Positions 22,761-36,300 of a DNA stretch of 64,000 nucleotides are shown piece after piece. The DNA lies in NCBI RefSeq assembly GCF_033115175.1, contig NC_084831.1, forward strand, positions 11,380,540 through 11,444,539, written 5' to 3'. A program made the translations under genes and the position numbers. Position 1 is the stretch's first letter, and the number at the start of each line of letters is the position of its first letter. Origin of the DNA: Lepus europaeus. Its lineage: Eukaryota > Chordata > Mammalia > Lagomorpha > Leporidae. The notes beneath the pieces were generated by a model that saw only the letters and a list, made by a program, of their open reading frames with translations, was not told the origin of the DNA and did not search any database.

Positions 22761-23007
22761 CTGATGTCCTGCTTCCCCCGTGGCGAGGGGGCACTGGCTG
22801 GGGGAGGCACGGAGGAACCCAGCTCAGCTCAGCAAGCACATCTGAGGTGCCCGCCCTGCTGAACTGGGCATGCAGTGTGGGGGGGGGGGCCATCCTGGCC
22901 TCCCCTGGCTGCGGCCTGCAGAGGCTTGATGGAGGCCGGCTCTGCGGAGGGTGGGCCCTGAGTTTTGGGGCCCCTGGCTGGTTTGGTTCTGCCTGAATAG
23001 GTCTTGC

Positions 23008-23021
23008 TTTACCATAGCAAC
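23008..23021 (+). promoter_or_regulatory. Candidate RFX X-box
   Basis: TTTACCATAGCAAC matches the RFX consensus GTNRCC-N(0-3)-RGYAAC at every constrained base but one. It lies 1.24 kb upstream of the CROCC ATG. RFX factors control many cilia genes. Function is inferred only from motif and location. Confidence 0.4.
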
Positions 23022-24146
23022 TTGGCAGCCCTTACCTTCTTGGCTGGGTGTGCCCTGTGTCCTGGTTTTCCATTTGCTGGACAGAATTCTCAGCTGGGCG
23101 TGCAGGGTGCAGCAGCACCTGCTGTGTGCCTGCGTCTGACCTAGGCCCAATGATAGAGAGCGTGGACGTGCCACGGCCCTGGCCTGGCTCTGGGCGCTCC
23201 CTGGGAGGCTTCCTGGCCTGAATGGAGTGAGCTCGGGGCCTCCTGCTTCTGGCAGAGGTGAGAGCCCCAGCCTCTCTGGTCTGGAGATGGGTGGTGGTGA
23301 GGAGTTAAGGAGACATTGCATATATGGCCCCCGGGGAGCCTGGCACCCAGCGCTGACAGGAGCAGAAGCCCAGGCACCTGATGCTAACGCTAAGGGGAGG
23401 CAAACAGCAGCCACCGCTTAACCGATGGACCGCTCAGCCCCTCCCCTTTCTCTGCTGTGTGGTCCGTGTTGCTATTCCCCTTTCAGAGATGAGCTTCAGC
23501 AGGGTCTCTGGATCCTGCAGCCCTCGGCGCTGTGCTAGCCAGCCTCCGTGTGCAGGCGGGGAGCTCTGGGAAGCCGAGGGTGGAAGCCTCGGCCCCAGTG
23601 GGTGCCCTGGGGTGCGGGCGCTGTGCCGTTCAGATGTTCAGATGAATGAAGTCAGTGTTTCCTAAATGCCCGCCCGGGCCGGGCAGCGTGCGTGCTGTGA
23701 ACCCCCAGACAGCTCTGAGTGGGGAGTAGTAATGCTATCCCCAGGCTCAGGGGGAAGTGGCAGTGGGGGAGGGGGCCTGAGGGGCTGGAGGGGGGATGGG
23801 TTTGTGCCAGCCCTACACGTGCTGTGGGAAGCTGTCTCCCAGTGCCCTGTGGACACTCACCTTCTTAGCAAACTTCAGGATGCCCATTCTAGGCCTCTGG
23901 CCTTTCCCGCCTCGCACTGCTGACCCCACCCTCTGGGTTGGAGGGCTCTAGGACCCAGCAGTTTAGGGAGGGTGGAGATGGTGTATGTAAGGGGGGGAGT
24001 CCTTGCCTCTGGGTCCCGCCCCTCTTCCTCCCCCATCCCAGTCTTTTCTTTCTACTTCCCTCCCTCTCCACCCTCCCCCTCCTCTTTCTCCTGTCTCCTT
24101 TCCTGTCCCCCCCCCCCCCCCCGTGGTCACATGGGGTCACCGCCGG

Positions 24147-24180
24147 ATTTAAGCTTAATCTGCCTGCTGCTCAGCACAGC
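24147..24180 (+). promoter_or_regulatory. Possible CROCC core promoter or 5'UTR acceptor
   Basis: ATTTAAG at 24147 is TATA-like, about 25 bases before CTCAGCACAG. The latter could be an initiator or a 3' splice site (pyrimidine-rich CTGCCTGCTGCTCAGCACAG). The sequence alone cannot separate these. Confidence 0.25.
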
Positions 24181-24263
24181 AGCCTGGCCGGGGGCCCCCT
24201 GGCCTGAGCCAGACTCCGAGCCCTGGAAGAGGGGGCCAGCGGGGAGCCCACCGCCTCCCCCTC

Positions 24264-24323
24264 ATGAACGTGGGGCTGGCAGAGTCCCTGGAGGCCCAGG
24301 TGGCACTGGAGACAGTTATCCAG
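24264..24323 (+). CDS. CROCC: CROCC coding exon 1
   Basis: Residues 1-20, [20 protein letters not shown]; donor GTGGGT at 24324. The start aligns with the human start, though residues 2-12 diverge. Confidence 0.9.
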
Positions 24324-27300
24324 GTGGGTCCCTGCGGCCGGGCCCACCCGGTCCAGCGCAGGGGAGTGAGGCCTGGTGGCGTGGTGAGCGGTGGGTGCAT
24401 TCTGGGGTCAAGTGGGGGGAGTGGTGTTGGGGGCGTGCAGGGGCCGTACCTTGTGTCCTGCAGGACTGGGGATAGAGGGGCGCTCTTATCCCAGCGTCCT
24501 GCCCTGGGGAAGCGGTTCCTTACCTAGAGCTCAGGGTTCTCAGGACCTCTGGTATGACAGCACCCTCCCCCGCCAGGCTCGGAGCGGGACTGGAGCCCCC
24601 AGCACCATGCGCTGTCCCCACAAGCCTTGTGAGCCCGCCGGGTTTGCTTCGCTCCTGTGTCTGGGCGTCACTGGGAGGTTTCCTGGGTGGCAGGACTTTG
24701 CCTCCTGCCCCCAGGCCAGAGGGCCCAGTGGCCCAGGTCCCCTGAGATTCTCTCTCCTCCTGCAGACGCTGGAGAGCAGTGTCCTGGGGCCGGGCCAGGA
24801 GAAGGGCCTGAGCACACGGGACCCGGCCCCGGACTCCCCGTGCACCTGCCTGCCCGCCCGCATCCGCGAGATCGTCACTCAGCACCTCTCCCTGCCCGAG
24901 AGCCCAGGTACCCCGCCTCCCCACCCCTCTTCTCGCATCTCCTCCCCAGCAGCCGTCCTGAGCATGGCCGTTAGCGTCCACTTCTTGAAAACGCACTGCG
25001 AGGCGGGCACAGCCCCACGGTGCAGGGACCCAATTCACAGATGAGGAAGTGGACCTCAGAGAGGTGAATTCTGGCTGTGTCTTCCCAGACTTACCCACCT
25101 GGGGTGTGGCCTGAGTGGGGGCTGAGCTTCCTCTCCCTGCCTGAACCCCAAAACACCTAAAGATGCCCTCCCAGGGAAGGTGGGAGCCATCTGGGCCCCG
25201 GGGTGATGGGGCAGGGGGTGCTGTTCCGCCCAGACGTGAGGGGTGGCACTGCCCATCGCCCTCCTGGGCGGGAGGGCTGAGGGCTGCTGAGGCCTCTGCA
25301 CGCTACCTCCCCGGGCCATGTGTGGGGGCTGGGAAGGGCCTGCACCTTTGCAGCCGGGGCGCTGGCGGCTCCACCTGACAGCGGCTTTGGGGCTCCCTGT
25401 GCAGGGTGAGGTTAGGGATGGGTGGGTGTTCTGCTGGGAGGCCCAGACAGGGAGAGGCTGGAGTATGAGCCCAGCTGGAGGGGTCTGGCTGCGACTGCTG
25501 AGGCCTGTGGTCTGTGTCCAGTGCTCTCGGGGCGGGAGGGGAGCCCACAGGAGCTGAGCAAATCTGCCTTTCCCTCTGGCCTTATTTTCCCCTCACAACT
25601 CTTCTTCCTCACAGCCCAGCCTCCCTATCTCAGCCTTAGAAGTTTCAGGAAGTGCTTGGCCTGAGTGAGGCGCTCCTGTGTTTGTAACAGGGTCTGGCTG
25701 CTGTCGCACCCATTTTGCAAATGAGCATAACTGAGGCCCAGAGACTAGTAACTGGGGAAGGAAGGTGCAAGAATTCAGGTGCTGCCTCTTGACTTCTACA
25801 GGAAGCTCCTCCCTGCATCTCCCAGGCCACGCCCACTGCCCTTGGTGGCTCCTGCTCCAGGCCCTCTCCTAGCCTTGGCTCCCTGTGCAGGCCTGCCACT
25901 CCCACCAGTCTCTTCCCCAGGGCCTGGTTGATCCTCTTGCCTGTGGGAGGGTGCCCCACGGGAACCGGGTAGAAGCCAACCGTGTCCCCACTGCCCCTGC
26001 CAGCCCTGCCACCGGCCACCGAGATGGCGTCGCTGCTGTCGCTGCAGGAGGAGAACCAGCTGCTGCAGCAGGAGCTGTCCCGCGTGGAGGACCTGCTGGC
26101 CCAGAGCCGGGCCGAGCGCGACGAGCTTGCCATTAAGTACAACGCGGTCAGCGAGAGGGTGGGTATCGCTGCCTGCGGCCGGGCCGGGCTCCCCTGCCAC
26201 CAGGGCCCGTCCCCTGGCCAGCCTGGGTTCGGACTGTGGCTGTGCTGCCTTCATCGGCCTGGAGATCTCTCCACCCTCGGGGCCCGTCTTCTGCAGTGGG
26301 CAGGTGGTGGGACATGGCATCGCTGTGAGCAGCCAGTCGGGAAGTGCGCTCTTGTATTCCTGTCTGTCCCAGCCCTGCCTGGGCTGTGGGACACAGAGAA
26401 CGAGCCCTCTAGAGACCTTTCCCGCCCCTCGAGTCTCTGGGTGTCTCGTTGGGCTGCCACTTCCCTGGGCCCTGAGGTTGAGTCCGGACACTGGGGCAGC
26501 CTGGCATGGCACCCACATGCTCTACAGCTGGCTGGGGCAGCTGCAGACCTACCCCACACCCCAGTGAGGCCCCAGGCAGGGAAGGAAGGAGAACTACGCC
26601 TGTCTCCCTGGCCAGAGGATGCACATCACCTGGGACCTGTGTTGCAGGCTTGTGAAGGGTCCCAGAGCCTGAGGAGGGAGGTCGGTGGGGGCCGACATCA
26701 GGGCACAGCCTGCCTTGGACCTTCAGGCTGTGGAAGGTGACCCTGGGGAGCAGGTGGGGCTGCAGGCTGGCGCAACTGTTGCTCGAAGGGCAGAGTGTGT
26801 GTGTGTGCAGGTGGGAGGTGTGCAGGTGACAGCTGTACTAATAGCTAGTGTCTATTGAGTGCCTACTGTGTGCCTGGAGCACGCTGGGTGTTGCACATTC
26901 CAGCTCCAGGGTCGTTATTCTGATGACTGGTTAACAGAGGAGGGGAGCACAGAGCCCAGAGTCAGGCACACGGTTGAGACAACAACTCAGGTCCCTGCTC
27001 CCAGCCTCGGGCTCCTGTAGCAGTTTGTTTCCTGGGCATGAAAAGAACCAACTGGAACTGGGGTGCTAGGGCAGCTGGCCCCTGGGAAGCTGGAAGAGAC
27101 CCAGAGGGCCAGAGGCTGGCCCGGGGTCCCCCTGTGGTAGGTGGCAGAGCCGAGGTTAGCCCAGAATGCCTGAGCCCCGCCTGTCCGTGCTGAGGCCTGC
27201 AGAGCCGCGCTGGGCAGCGGGCATGCATTCCTGCGTGTGGCTGCTGGTGTGCCGTGTCCCGGTAGCCGCCTGCCTAGACACGCCCCCGGCTTGTTGGGAC

Positions 27301-30300
27301 TTGCCAAGGAGCAGAAAGGGTGCCCAAGGTGGCCTCCAGCATTTGGGACAGGCCGAGCTCTGGCTTCTTGTCCCTGGGGACGTGAAGGGCAGTCCACATT
27401 GTCCGTGGTGACATGGCCTTGAACCAGCCCCCTCCTCCTTGAGAGCTGTCCCTTTGGGCCCGTGGTGCGATGCCAGGCCCCTGGGGACTGTGCCGATTAA
27501 ATGCCAGCTTCTGACCGCCAGTGAAGCTTGTGTGTCCCCTGGTTGGCCGTAGCGGGGAAGGAGGGGTGGGAGGTGGCAGGTCTGTGTCTGCAGGGGCCCG
27601 GCTATGGTGCTGGGGCTGCAGCATGGGGGCTCGGTTAGTCTAGAAAGTTCCCTCACATGGCTGGGGAGGCTCTTCCAGGCTGTGCAGAGGGACCCTGGTG
27701 TGTGTGACTTCCCTATCCCAGACGGTCTGAGGGAGGCCTCACCTGGAGGTAGGGGGTGCACGAGAGTAACCTTCATGGCCTTTTTGGGGATTGGGTCTAC
27801 AGAGGACATCGGAGCCTAGAAAACACCTTATTGTAAATGGGGAAACTGAGGCAAGGAGGGGTCCTGACAGACCCATGGTCCATGGTGGAGCTAGTGCGAC
27901 ACTTCCAGTCCAGTGTCCTGGAGCGGTCGCTCCCAGCTGCTGCCTTGTCCCCGTGCCTGTCCCTGTGGCTGTAACTGATGCGTCTTGGGTCGGGCTGGGG
28001 GCAGTCGGTGAGCTTGTTCCGGTCCTCTAAAGCTCACAGCAGTGCAGGTGCTCAGCCTAGCAGTTAGGATGCCCGTGTCCCACATCACAGTGCCCAGGTT
28101 CAACTCCCCACGTGGGCTCTGACTCCAGCTTCCTGCTGCTGCACACCAGGGACACGGTGGTGATGGCTCAAGTGGTCAGGTCCCTGCCCTCCGTGTGGGA
28201 GACATGGATGGAGTTCCCTGCTCCTAGCTTTGGTCTGGCCCAGTCCTGGCTGTTGCAGGCATTTGGGGAGTGAACTAGCGATGGGACAGCTCTCTTACTT
28301 GTCTCTCCCCTCTGAAATAAATTTTTTAAAAAATTAAAAGTTAAACTCCACAGCATCCCTGGGGTGGGGAGTGGAGGCAGGGCTAGGATGTGTGTCTTGG
28401 TGACTGCATTTTCTGCAGGGTTTCTGAGGCAGGGGCTCTCAGAGGTCACCTCCCTGGGCCAGAGAGAGGACCTCAGAGTCCCTGCGGAGCAGGTGGAGAG
28501 AGAGGCAGCTGGGAGCAGCAGAGGGAATGGCCACGCCCCCTGGCCCAGGAGGACAGATCCCCTGGGCTCTCCCAGTGTCCATGGCAACCTGGACAGAGGG
28601 AACTGAATGCAGTTACAAGGGGGGCTGTTGCTAGGGGAGACCCGTAAACTTTTATCCCTGCTGTGTTGGCAGCTTCCTTGCCTTTTGAATGGCAAGCTTT
28701 GTTTGAGGGGCAGAGTTTGTGGAAAGGGGTGAGGTGTGGCTCCACATCACAGACGCATACAGCAGCTGGTTCAGAGGTTCGCACGGCACACACAGCACAG
28801 CCACAACTTGACCTCACTCGGGGACGCACACACACCCCCCCCCCCACCGACCCAGCCCCAGCACCCCAGCCTCCCACAGCGCAGGCAGCACAGTGCACGG
28901 GCTCCGGTCTGGTGGAAGCACACACACAGTCCCGGCCACATGCCACAGGCCCCTCCCCAGACTCACGCATGTCCATCTGTGCACACGCCTCCCTGGCACA
29001 CAGGTAGCCCACAGGAGCTCATGCCTTCACACACACACACACACGGACCCAACCCCAGCACCACAACACGCCTGCGACCCGAGACACCCCCACTCCCTTG
29101 GGAGGCGCAGACATACCAGGTTGTCAGCACGCACCCAGCGCACACACGGAGACACATTGGGTCCCCAACGAGACATGCACACACACACGGCTGTGGGCAC
29201 GTGCCCACCACCCATTCTGTGCAGGTGTTTGTCACGGTCCTGCAGCCGCCAGCCAGGCACCCGCTGCCGCCTCCCTCAGCATGCCTGGCTCGTGCTCCTC
29301 CCCAGCGTGCCCTGGGGCTGGGCGGGTGGGTTGAGAGGTGATTGTCCTCAGCTTTGTGAGTGGTGCAGAGCCGTCCTGGGTGGGCAGCCGTCCCTGCCAC
29401 TAAGCCAGCCTGGGCCCATGTGGACGGCTGCTGGGCTGTAGCAGCCTGGCTCGGGGGTAGCTGGTGTGTGTGGGGCTGGCGTTGGAGTTCGCTGGGCTGG
29501 GGGTCGCCCCTTGCTTGTCCACGGCCCCTTTGTGCTCTCATCACCCTGCTCTGCTCACTCGTTCTACCCCTGACAGCTAGGAGAGGCTGGGGCCTAGGGC
29601 TTGGAGACTGCTCCGTGGCTAGTGGGGGCAGGCGTCCTGCCTGGGTGCATGGGGGCCTGGGGAGTGGGGGTGCCTGGGGACAGAGGAAGGTGGCAGGGGC
29701 TTCCTGTGAGTAAGGGAGAGTGGGCATCAGGAGGCAGGGACTGTGGGGGGGCGTTGGTTTCCTCTCTACTGACGCCCGTGTGGGTTCATCCGTGTCACCC
29801 CGGGCTGGTGTGGGTGTGCGTGTGTCTGAGCTCACATGTGCACACGTGTGTGGGTGCCTGTGATTTGAGTGTTCTCACACGTGCCCGTGCCTTGATTCAT
29901 GATCTCAGCAAGTCTTCACTGAGCAGGAGCAGTGCCAGACCACGGCGCTGTTCTGGTTCTCTGCACATTTCCAGCTCTGCTGAGCTCCCCTGGGCTGTGG
30001 TCGGGGTGGGGGTGGGGAGACCTGGGCAGGCCTGAGCGGCACGGGCGCGCCGAGGTGCCCTGTTTGTTCGCAGGTCCCCCTGCGGGTATCTGTGCAGGCC
30101 CCGTCCCTGTGTGCACACGTGCAGGGGCTCCTGCAGCCACGCATGCACACAGCACCCTGGGCTTGCTCCCTTGTGCTTGCTACCCGCCTGCTCACCCCCC
30201 CCCCGCCCCGGTGCCAGGCTATCAGCAAGGCATTGTGGGGCGGGCTGAACCTGGCAACCCCCGCAGAGGCCTGTGCCTGCCTTCCCTGGAGGCCCCAGCT

Positions 30301-33300
30301 CTCACCCAGGGCCCTTCCCTGCAGCTGGAGCAGGCTGTGCGGCTGGAGTGTGGGGAGCCAGAGACGCAGGAGCCGCGGGGGCTGGTGCGGCAGAGCGTGG
30401 AGCTGCGGAGGCAGCTGCAGGAGGAGCAGGCCTCCTACCGGCGCAAGCTGCAGGCCTACCAGGAGGGCCAGCAGCGGCAGGCCCAGTTGGTGCAGCGGCT
30501 GCAGGCCAAGGTCAGGGACGCCCACCCCCACTCCTGCCCCCACGCCGCGCGCTCACTTTGCCGTGCCCTCTACACAGGGGCTGATCACTGCCCCCTCCAC
30601 CCCAGATTCTCCAGTACAAAAAGAAGTGCTCGGAGCTGGAGCAGCAGCTGCTGGAACGATCCTCGGAGCTGGAGCAGCAGCGGCTGCGGGTGGGTGCCGG
30701 GGGGTGGGGGGGGCAGGCCCTCCCAGCCCAGCCTGATGCCCCCCTCCCCTCCCCCGGCTCCCGCCAGGACGCAGAGCACAACCATGACCTGGAGAGCGCC
30801 CTCCTCCGCCTGGAGGAGGAGCAGCAGAGGTGAGGGCGTGGCGGCGAGGGCCCAGGGCTGGCAGATTGCCCCCACTCCCCCCACCCCGTGCACAGGCCCA
30901 CTGGCCCCCTTCCCTCCACCAGGAGCGCCAGCCTGGCACAGGTGAATGCCATGCTCCGAGAGCAGCTGGAGCAGGCGGGCTCGGTCAACCAGACTCTGAG
31001 CGAGGACTTACGCAAGGTGACCGGCGACTGGACACGCAGCCGCCAGGAGCTGGAGCAGCGGGAGGCGGCGTGGAGGCGCGAGGAGGAGGTGGGCGCGGTG
31101 CTGGGCCAGCCTGACCGGGGGGGGGGGGGGCCCTTTGAGGGGGTGAGGACTTGGGCTGCTGAGGAGGGGAGCGTCCAGCAGAGGTGCGAGCCCTGAGTGC
31201 CCCTGGCCTGTTACATGTTCCCTCGTGTGCCAGGCGCTGTCTATGCTCATTAGAGAGACAGGTTAAGTGACTTGCCCACGGCCATGCAGGATGCAGGTGC
31301 AGGTGGCCGGTACCTCCTGCAGCCCAGCTGGGAGAGGCATGGAATCCCAGGCCCCCGTGCAAGAGGGAGCTGGGGAGGCCTAGGGGCAGGAGCATGGCCG
31401 CTCCTGCACAGGCTCCGAGCAGGCCCGGGTGGTGGGTGGCCGGGCGGCCGTGGTGGGGGGCCGGGGCCGGGGCCGGGGTGGGGGACAGGCAGCAGAGCCG
31501 CCTCCCGCAGCCCCCACTGTGGCGCCTCTCCCTTGCAGTCCTTCAACGCCTACTGCAGCAGCGAGCACAGCCGCCTGCTCGTGCTCTGGAGACAGGTGGT
31601 GGGCGTCCGGCGGCTGGTCAGCGAGATGAAGATGGGCACTGAGAGGTGAGGCCCGGCTGGCCGCGGGGCTGCCGTGGGGTGGGGGCGGCTGGTCAGCGAG
31701 ATGAAGATGGGCACTGAGAGGTGAGGCCCGGCTGGCCGCGGGGCTGCCGTGGGGGGGGGGCGGCTGGTCAGCGAGGTGAAGATGGGCACTGAGAGGTGAG
31801 GCCCGGCTGGCTGCAGGGCTTCCGTGAGTGGGGCGGCTGGTCAGCGAGGTGAAGATGGTCAGAGAGGTGAGGCCCGGCTGGCCGCGGGGCCGCCATGGGG
31901 GGGGCGGCGGCTGGTCAGCGAGGTGAAGATGGGCACTGAGAGGTGAGGCCCGGCTGGCCGCGGGGCCGCCATGGTGGGGGGCGGCGGCTGGTCAGCGAGG
32001 TGAAGATGGGCACTGAGAGGTGAGGCCCGGCTGGCCGCGGGGCCGCCATGGGGGGGCGGCGGCTGGTCAGCGAGGTGAAGATGGGCACTGAGAGGTGAGG
32101 CCCGGCTGGCCGCGGGGCCGCCATGGTGGGGGGCGGCGGCTGGTCAGCGAGGTGAAGATGGGCACTGAGAGGTGAGGCCCGGCTGGCCGCGGGGCCGCCG
32201 TGGGGGGGGGGGGCGGCTGGGAGCCCGCCCTGCTCTCTGTGTGCCAGGCCTCGCACGGGTGGAGACGCAGTCGTGCTGATGAGCTGCTGCCGGGTGTCCT
32301 CTGAGCGGGGTGCCCCGCACCTCGTGTCATCCTGCGTTCACAGTGTCCCTGTGAGCCAGGGACGGCCACAGCCCATTTTATAGCTGCAGACTTGAAGCTC
32401 AGGCTGAGTAATCTTTGCAAGGTCACACCGCACCAAGCTGCTGTTGGGATTTGAAGCTCCTGGCTTTTTTTTTTTTTTTTTTTTTTTTAACTCAAGGATT
32501 TATTTATTTGAAAGAGAGGGGGGGAGACAGAAATTTTTCTGTCCACTGGTTCTCTGTCTAAATGACTGCAATGGCCACGGCTGAGCCAGGCCGGAGCCAG
32601 GAGCCAGGAACTTCATCCAGGTCTCGCAGGAGGGTGGCAGGAACCCACGTGCTTGGACGTCTTCTGCTGCTTCCCAGACGCAATGCGGGAGGCTGGATCG
32701 GAAGCACGGAGTAGCCAGGGCTCAGAGCTGCATGCAGGTGTCCGGGAGCAGCTCAGCCCACTGCACCCCAGCGCCGGCCCCAGCCCCTGCCTCTAATTCA
32801 CTAGGGCGTTCAGCTTTGCTACAAGGCCCTTGCAATAGCTAGAGATGAAAAGACCCTCAGAATCCTGGCTGGGGCAGTGAGCGGGCAGAGGGAATGTCCC
32901 AGACAGGTCAGAGCGAAGCGGAAGCTTCGAGGAGGCCGGGAGACAGCACTGGCCCGGAGCCTCAGGGGCTGGGTGGTGGGAAGCCAGCAGGGCTGGGGGC
33001 AGTGCAGGGAGCGGGCACAGCACGGCCAAGGCTGGGAGGGGCCGCCAGTATGGGGGGGTGAAGAGCAAGTGAGGGGGGTAGGTCCCGCCTCTGCTGGGAC
33101 AGTCACCGCAGGTGAGGGAAACCCAGAGGCCAGAGACCAGGTGTCTCCTTGCTAACGAGTTTTGTTCGGGGCCGTAGTTAGATCTCTGCTTGGGATGCCT
33201 GCATCTCATGGGAGCGCTCCTGACGGCAGCCTCCTGTCAGTGCACCCTGGGAGGCGGCCTGTGCTGGCGCAAGGCCTTGGTCCTGCCCCCGCTGGGAGGG

Positions 33301-36300
33301 ACCCACGGGGAGTTCCTGGCTCCCAGCTTCTGCCTGGCCCCAGCACAGCTGTTGTACACATTTGGGGAATGAACCAGAGGATGGGAGCTCTTTCTGTCTT
33401 TGTTCTCTGCCTTTCAAAAGAAATAGATTAAAAATAAAAAATAACAATAAACACAGAGGAAAAGATTTAAAAAAAAGTCTAATTGGTCATCTTTTGGTGA
33501 TACAATGTGCAGATTGCTGACCCTCGTCACAGACGGTCGGCTGTGCTTTGTCTGTAACTTGTGTGAATCAGGAGCCACAGAACATTTACAAAATGTAATA
33601 TTTTTTTGTTTTGTCTTTTAGTCTCTTTTAGCTCATTTGTTCAGGAAAGCTGGCCAGTTGTCCTTAGAGCGTCCCATAAGGTGGCTTTTGCTGGTCATAT
33701 CCCTGGGGTGTCGTTTAACGTGTGCCCCATGCCCCGCACTTCCTGTGAGCTCCGTGGTGGCACTCAGCTGGGTAAGGTCAGGCTCTTGTGGTCCAGGGCA
33801 GGGCTGCCGGGGCTTGGCTGTTTCTTTCTGCTGATGTTGGCAACTCTTTTTTTTTTTTTTTAATTTATTTATTTCTCTGAAGGGCAGAGTTACAGAGAGA
33901 GAGGGAGAAACAGAGAGGAAGAGAGACCTTCTCTCCACTGGTTCACTCCCTGACATGTCTACAATGGCAGAGGATGAGCCAGTCTGAAGTCAGGAGCCGG
34001 GAGCTTCCTCTGGGTCTCCCAGGTGGATGCAGGGGCCCAGGGACTTGGGCCGTGTTCTGCTGCTTTCCCAGGCCACAGCAGAGAGCTGGATCAGAAGTGG
34101 AGCAGCCAGGACTCAAACTGGTGCCCATATGGGGTGCCAGCGTCATAGGCAGCAGCTTAACCCGCTGTGCCACAGTGCTGGCCCAGTGTTGGCAACCCCT
34201 GCTGCCCAGTGCCAAGACCCAAGCAGTCCTCAGAGACTGCAAAGTGGAGGTGTTCTTCTGTCACCGTCTGTGCATTGATAAGGAATTCTGGAGTGAGCCT
34301 CTTCCTCGGACTGTGGGGTCCCGGGGGACGGATCATTCACGAGAAGGAAGGATTTACCCTGCATCACGGCTTTGAAAGGCCTTTGCTTTTCAATTCGCAT
34401 CTAAAATATCTGCATTTACTCTGAAGAGGTCCCAGCCGACAAGGTGCACAGTCAGAAGGCTGTGCAGTGAGGCCCCCCTCCTCTCTCTGGCCCCAGACAC
34501 GCCCTCACTTCCGGAGGCAAGAGCATTCCTGGTGTCCTACGTGACCATCTGGGGGCGTTTATACAGGCACGTAAATAAGAGCGCACACACACGCACACAC
34601 GCAGGGTCATACACACACAGTCATACACATACACACAGACACACTCACATGCAGTCATACATACACAAAAACACACATACTCACATACTCACGTACACAC
34701 ACACGTGCAGAGTCATACACACAGACACACATACTCACACACTCTCACATACACACACGTGCACACAGTCATACACACTCTCACATAAACATGCAGAGTC
34801 ACACATACACACAGACTCACACACACACAGGGTCATACACACTCATACACACACACAGTCACACTCACATATTCACACATGCAGAGTCATACTGACTCAC
34901 ACATACACACATACACACGGACTCACACACATACACACTCTCACATACACGCACATGCAGAGTCATACACACAGACACACATACTCACACACTCTCACAT
35001 ACACACACGTGCACACAGTCATACACACTCACATAAACATGCAGAGTCACACATACACACAGACTCACACATACTCACACACACAGGGTCATACACACTC
35101 ATACACACACAGTCACACTCACATATTCACACATGCAGAGTCATACTGACTCACACATACACACATACACACGGACTCACACACATACACACTCTCACAT
35201 ACATGCACATGCAGAGTCACACATACACACAGACTCACACATACTCTCAAACACACACACAGACACACACACAGGGTCATGCACACCGATATACACACAG
35301 TCACACTCACATATTCACACATGCAGAGTCATACTGACTCACACATACACACATACACACAGACTCACACACATACACACTCTCACATACACGCACATGC
35401 AGAGTCACACATACACACAGACTCACACATACACACACATGCAGAGTCACACATACACACAGACTCATACTCTCAAACACACACAGACACACACACAGGG
35501 TCATGCACACTGATATACACACAGTCACACTCACAGACTCACATGCAGTCATACAGACTCACTCATACACACTCTCAGACACACACACAGACTCATGCTC
35601 TCACATACACACACATGCAGAGTCACACATACACAGACTCACACATACTCTCACACACACACAGACACACACACAGGGTCATGCACACTGATATACACAC
35701 AGTCACACTCACATACACACATGCAGAGTCACACACAGACACACATACTCTCACACACACACAGACACACACACAGGGTCATGCACACTGATATACACAC
35801 AGTCACACTCACATACTCACATGCAGAGTCATACAGACTCACTCATACACACTCTCACACACAGACACACACACAGGGTCATGCACACTGATATACACAC
35901 AGTCACACTCACAGACACATACATGCAGAGTCACACACAGACTCACACATACACACTCACACACAGACACACACAGGGTCATGCACACTGATATACACAC
36001 AGTCACACTCACATACTCACACATGCAGAGTCATACTGACTCACATACACACTCACATACACACAGACTCACACTCACATACACACTCTCACATACACAC
36101 ATGCAGAGTCACACATACACAGACTCACACATACTCTCACACACACAGGGTCATGCACACCGATATACACACAGTCACACTCACATACTCACACATACAG
36201 AGTCACATACACAGACTCACACATACACACTCACACACAGACACACACAGACTCACACACACATACACTCATATACACACATGCAGAGTCACACATACAC

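Larger units (their letters stand above)
18511..24263. other. Intergenic DNA, right part up to CROCC ATG
   Basis: Contains SINEs, the 53-bp minisatellite, the hairpin and unassigned sequence. The CROCC 5' UTR must lie at its right end, or be joined from further upstream by splicing. Confidence 0.7.

Noticed and set aside
22527-22862. Plus and minus frames sharing the peptide STRGSMKPSRTLGQRWS
   Set aside because: The shared text is the two arms of the perfect inverted repeat, not a protein family.
24520-25098. Minus-strand 192-codon frame over CROCC exon 2
   Set aside because: Shadow of the real exon and its GC-rich introns. No domain and no splice support.
28571-28584. X-box-like GTGTCCATGGCAAC in CROCC intron 3
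   Set aside because: Only one half site matches the RFX consensus; the other half fails at a constrained base.
31686-32213. Extra CROCC exons in the exon 8 repeat
   Set aside because: The units lack a proper acceptor, hold only the end of exon 8, and reading through any donor gives an immediate TGA. They are decoy copies, not exons.
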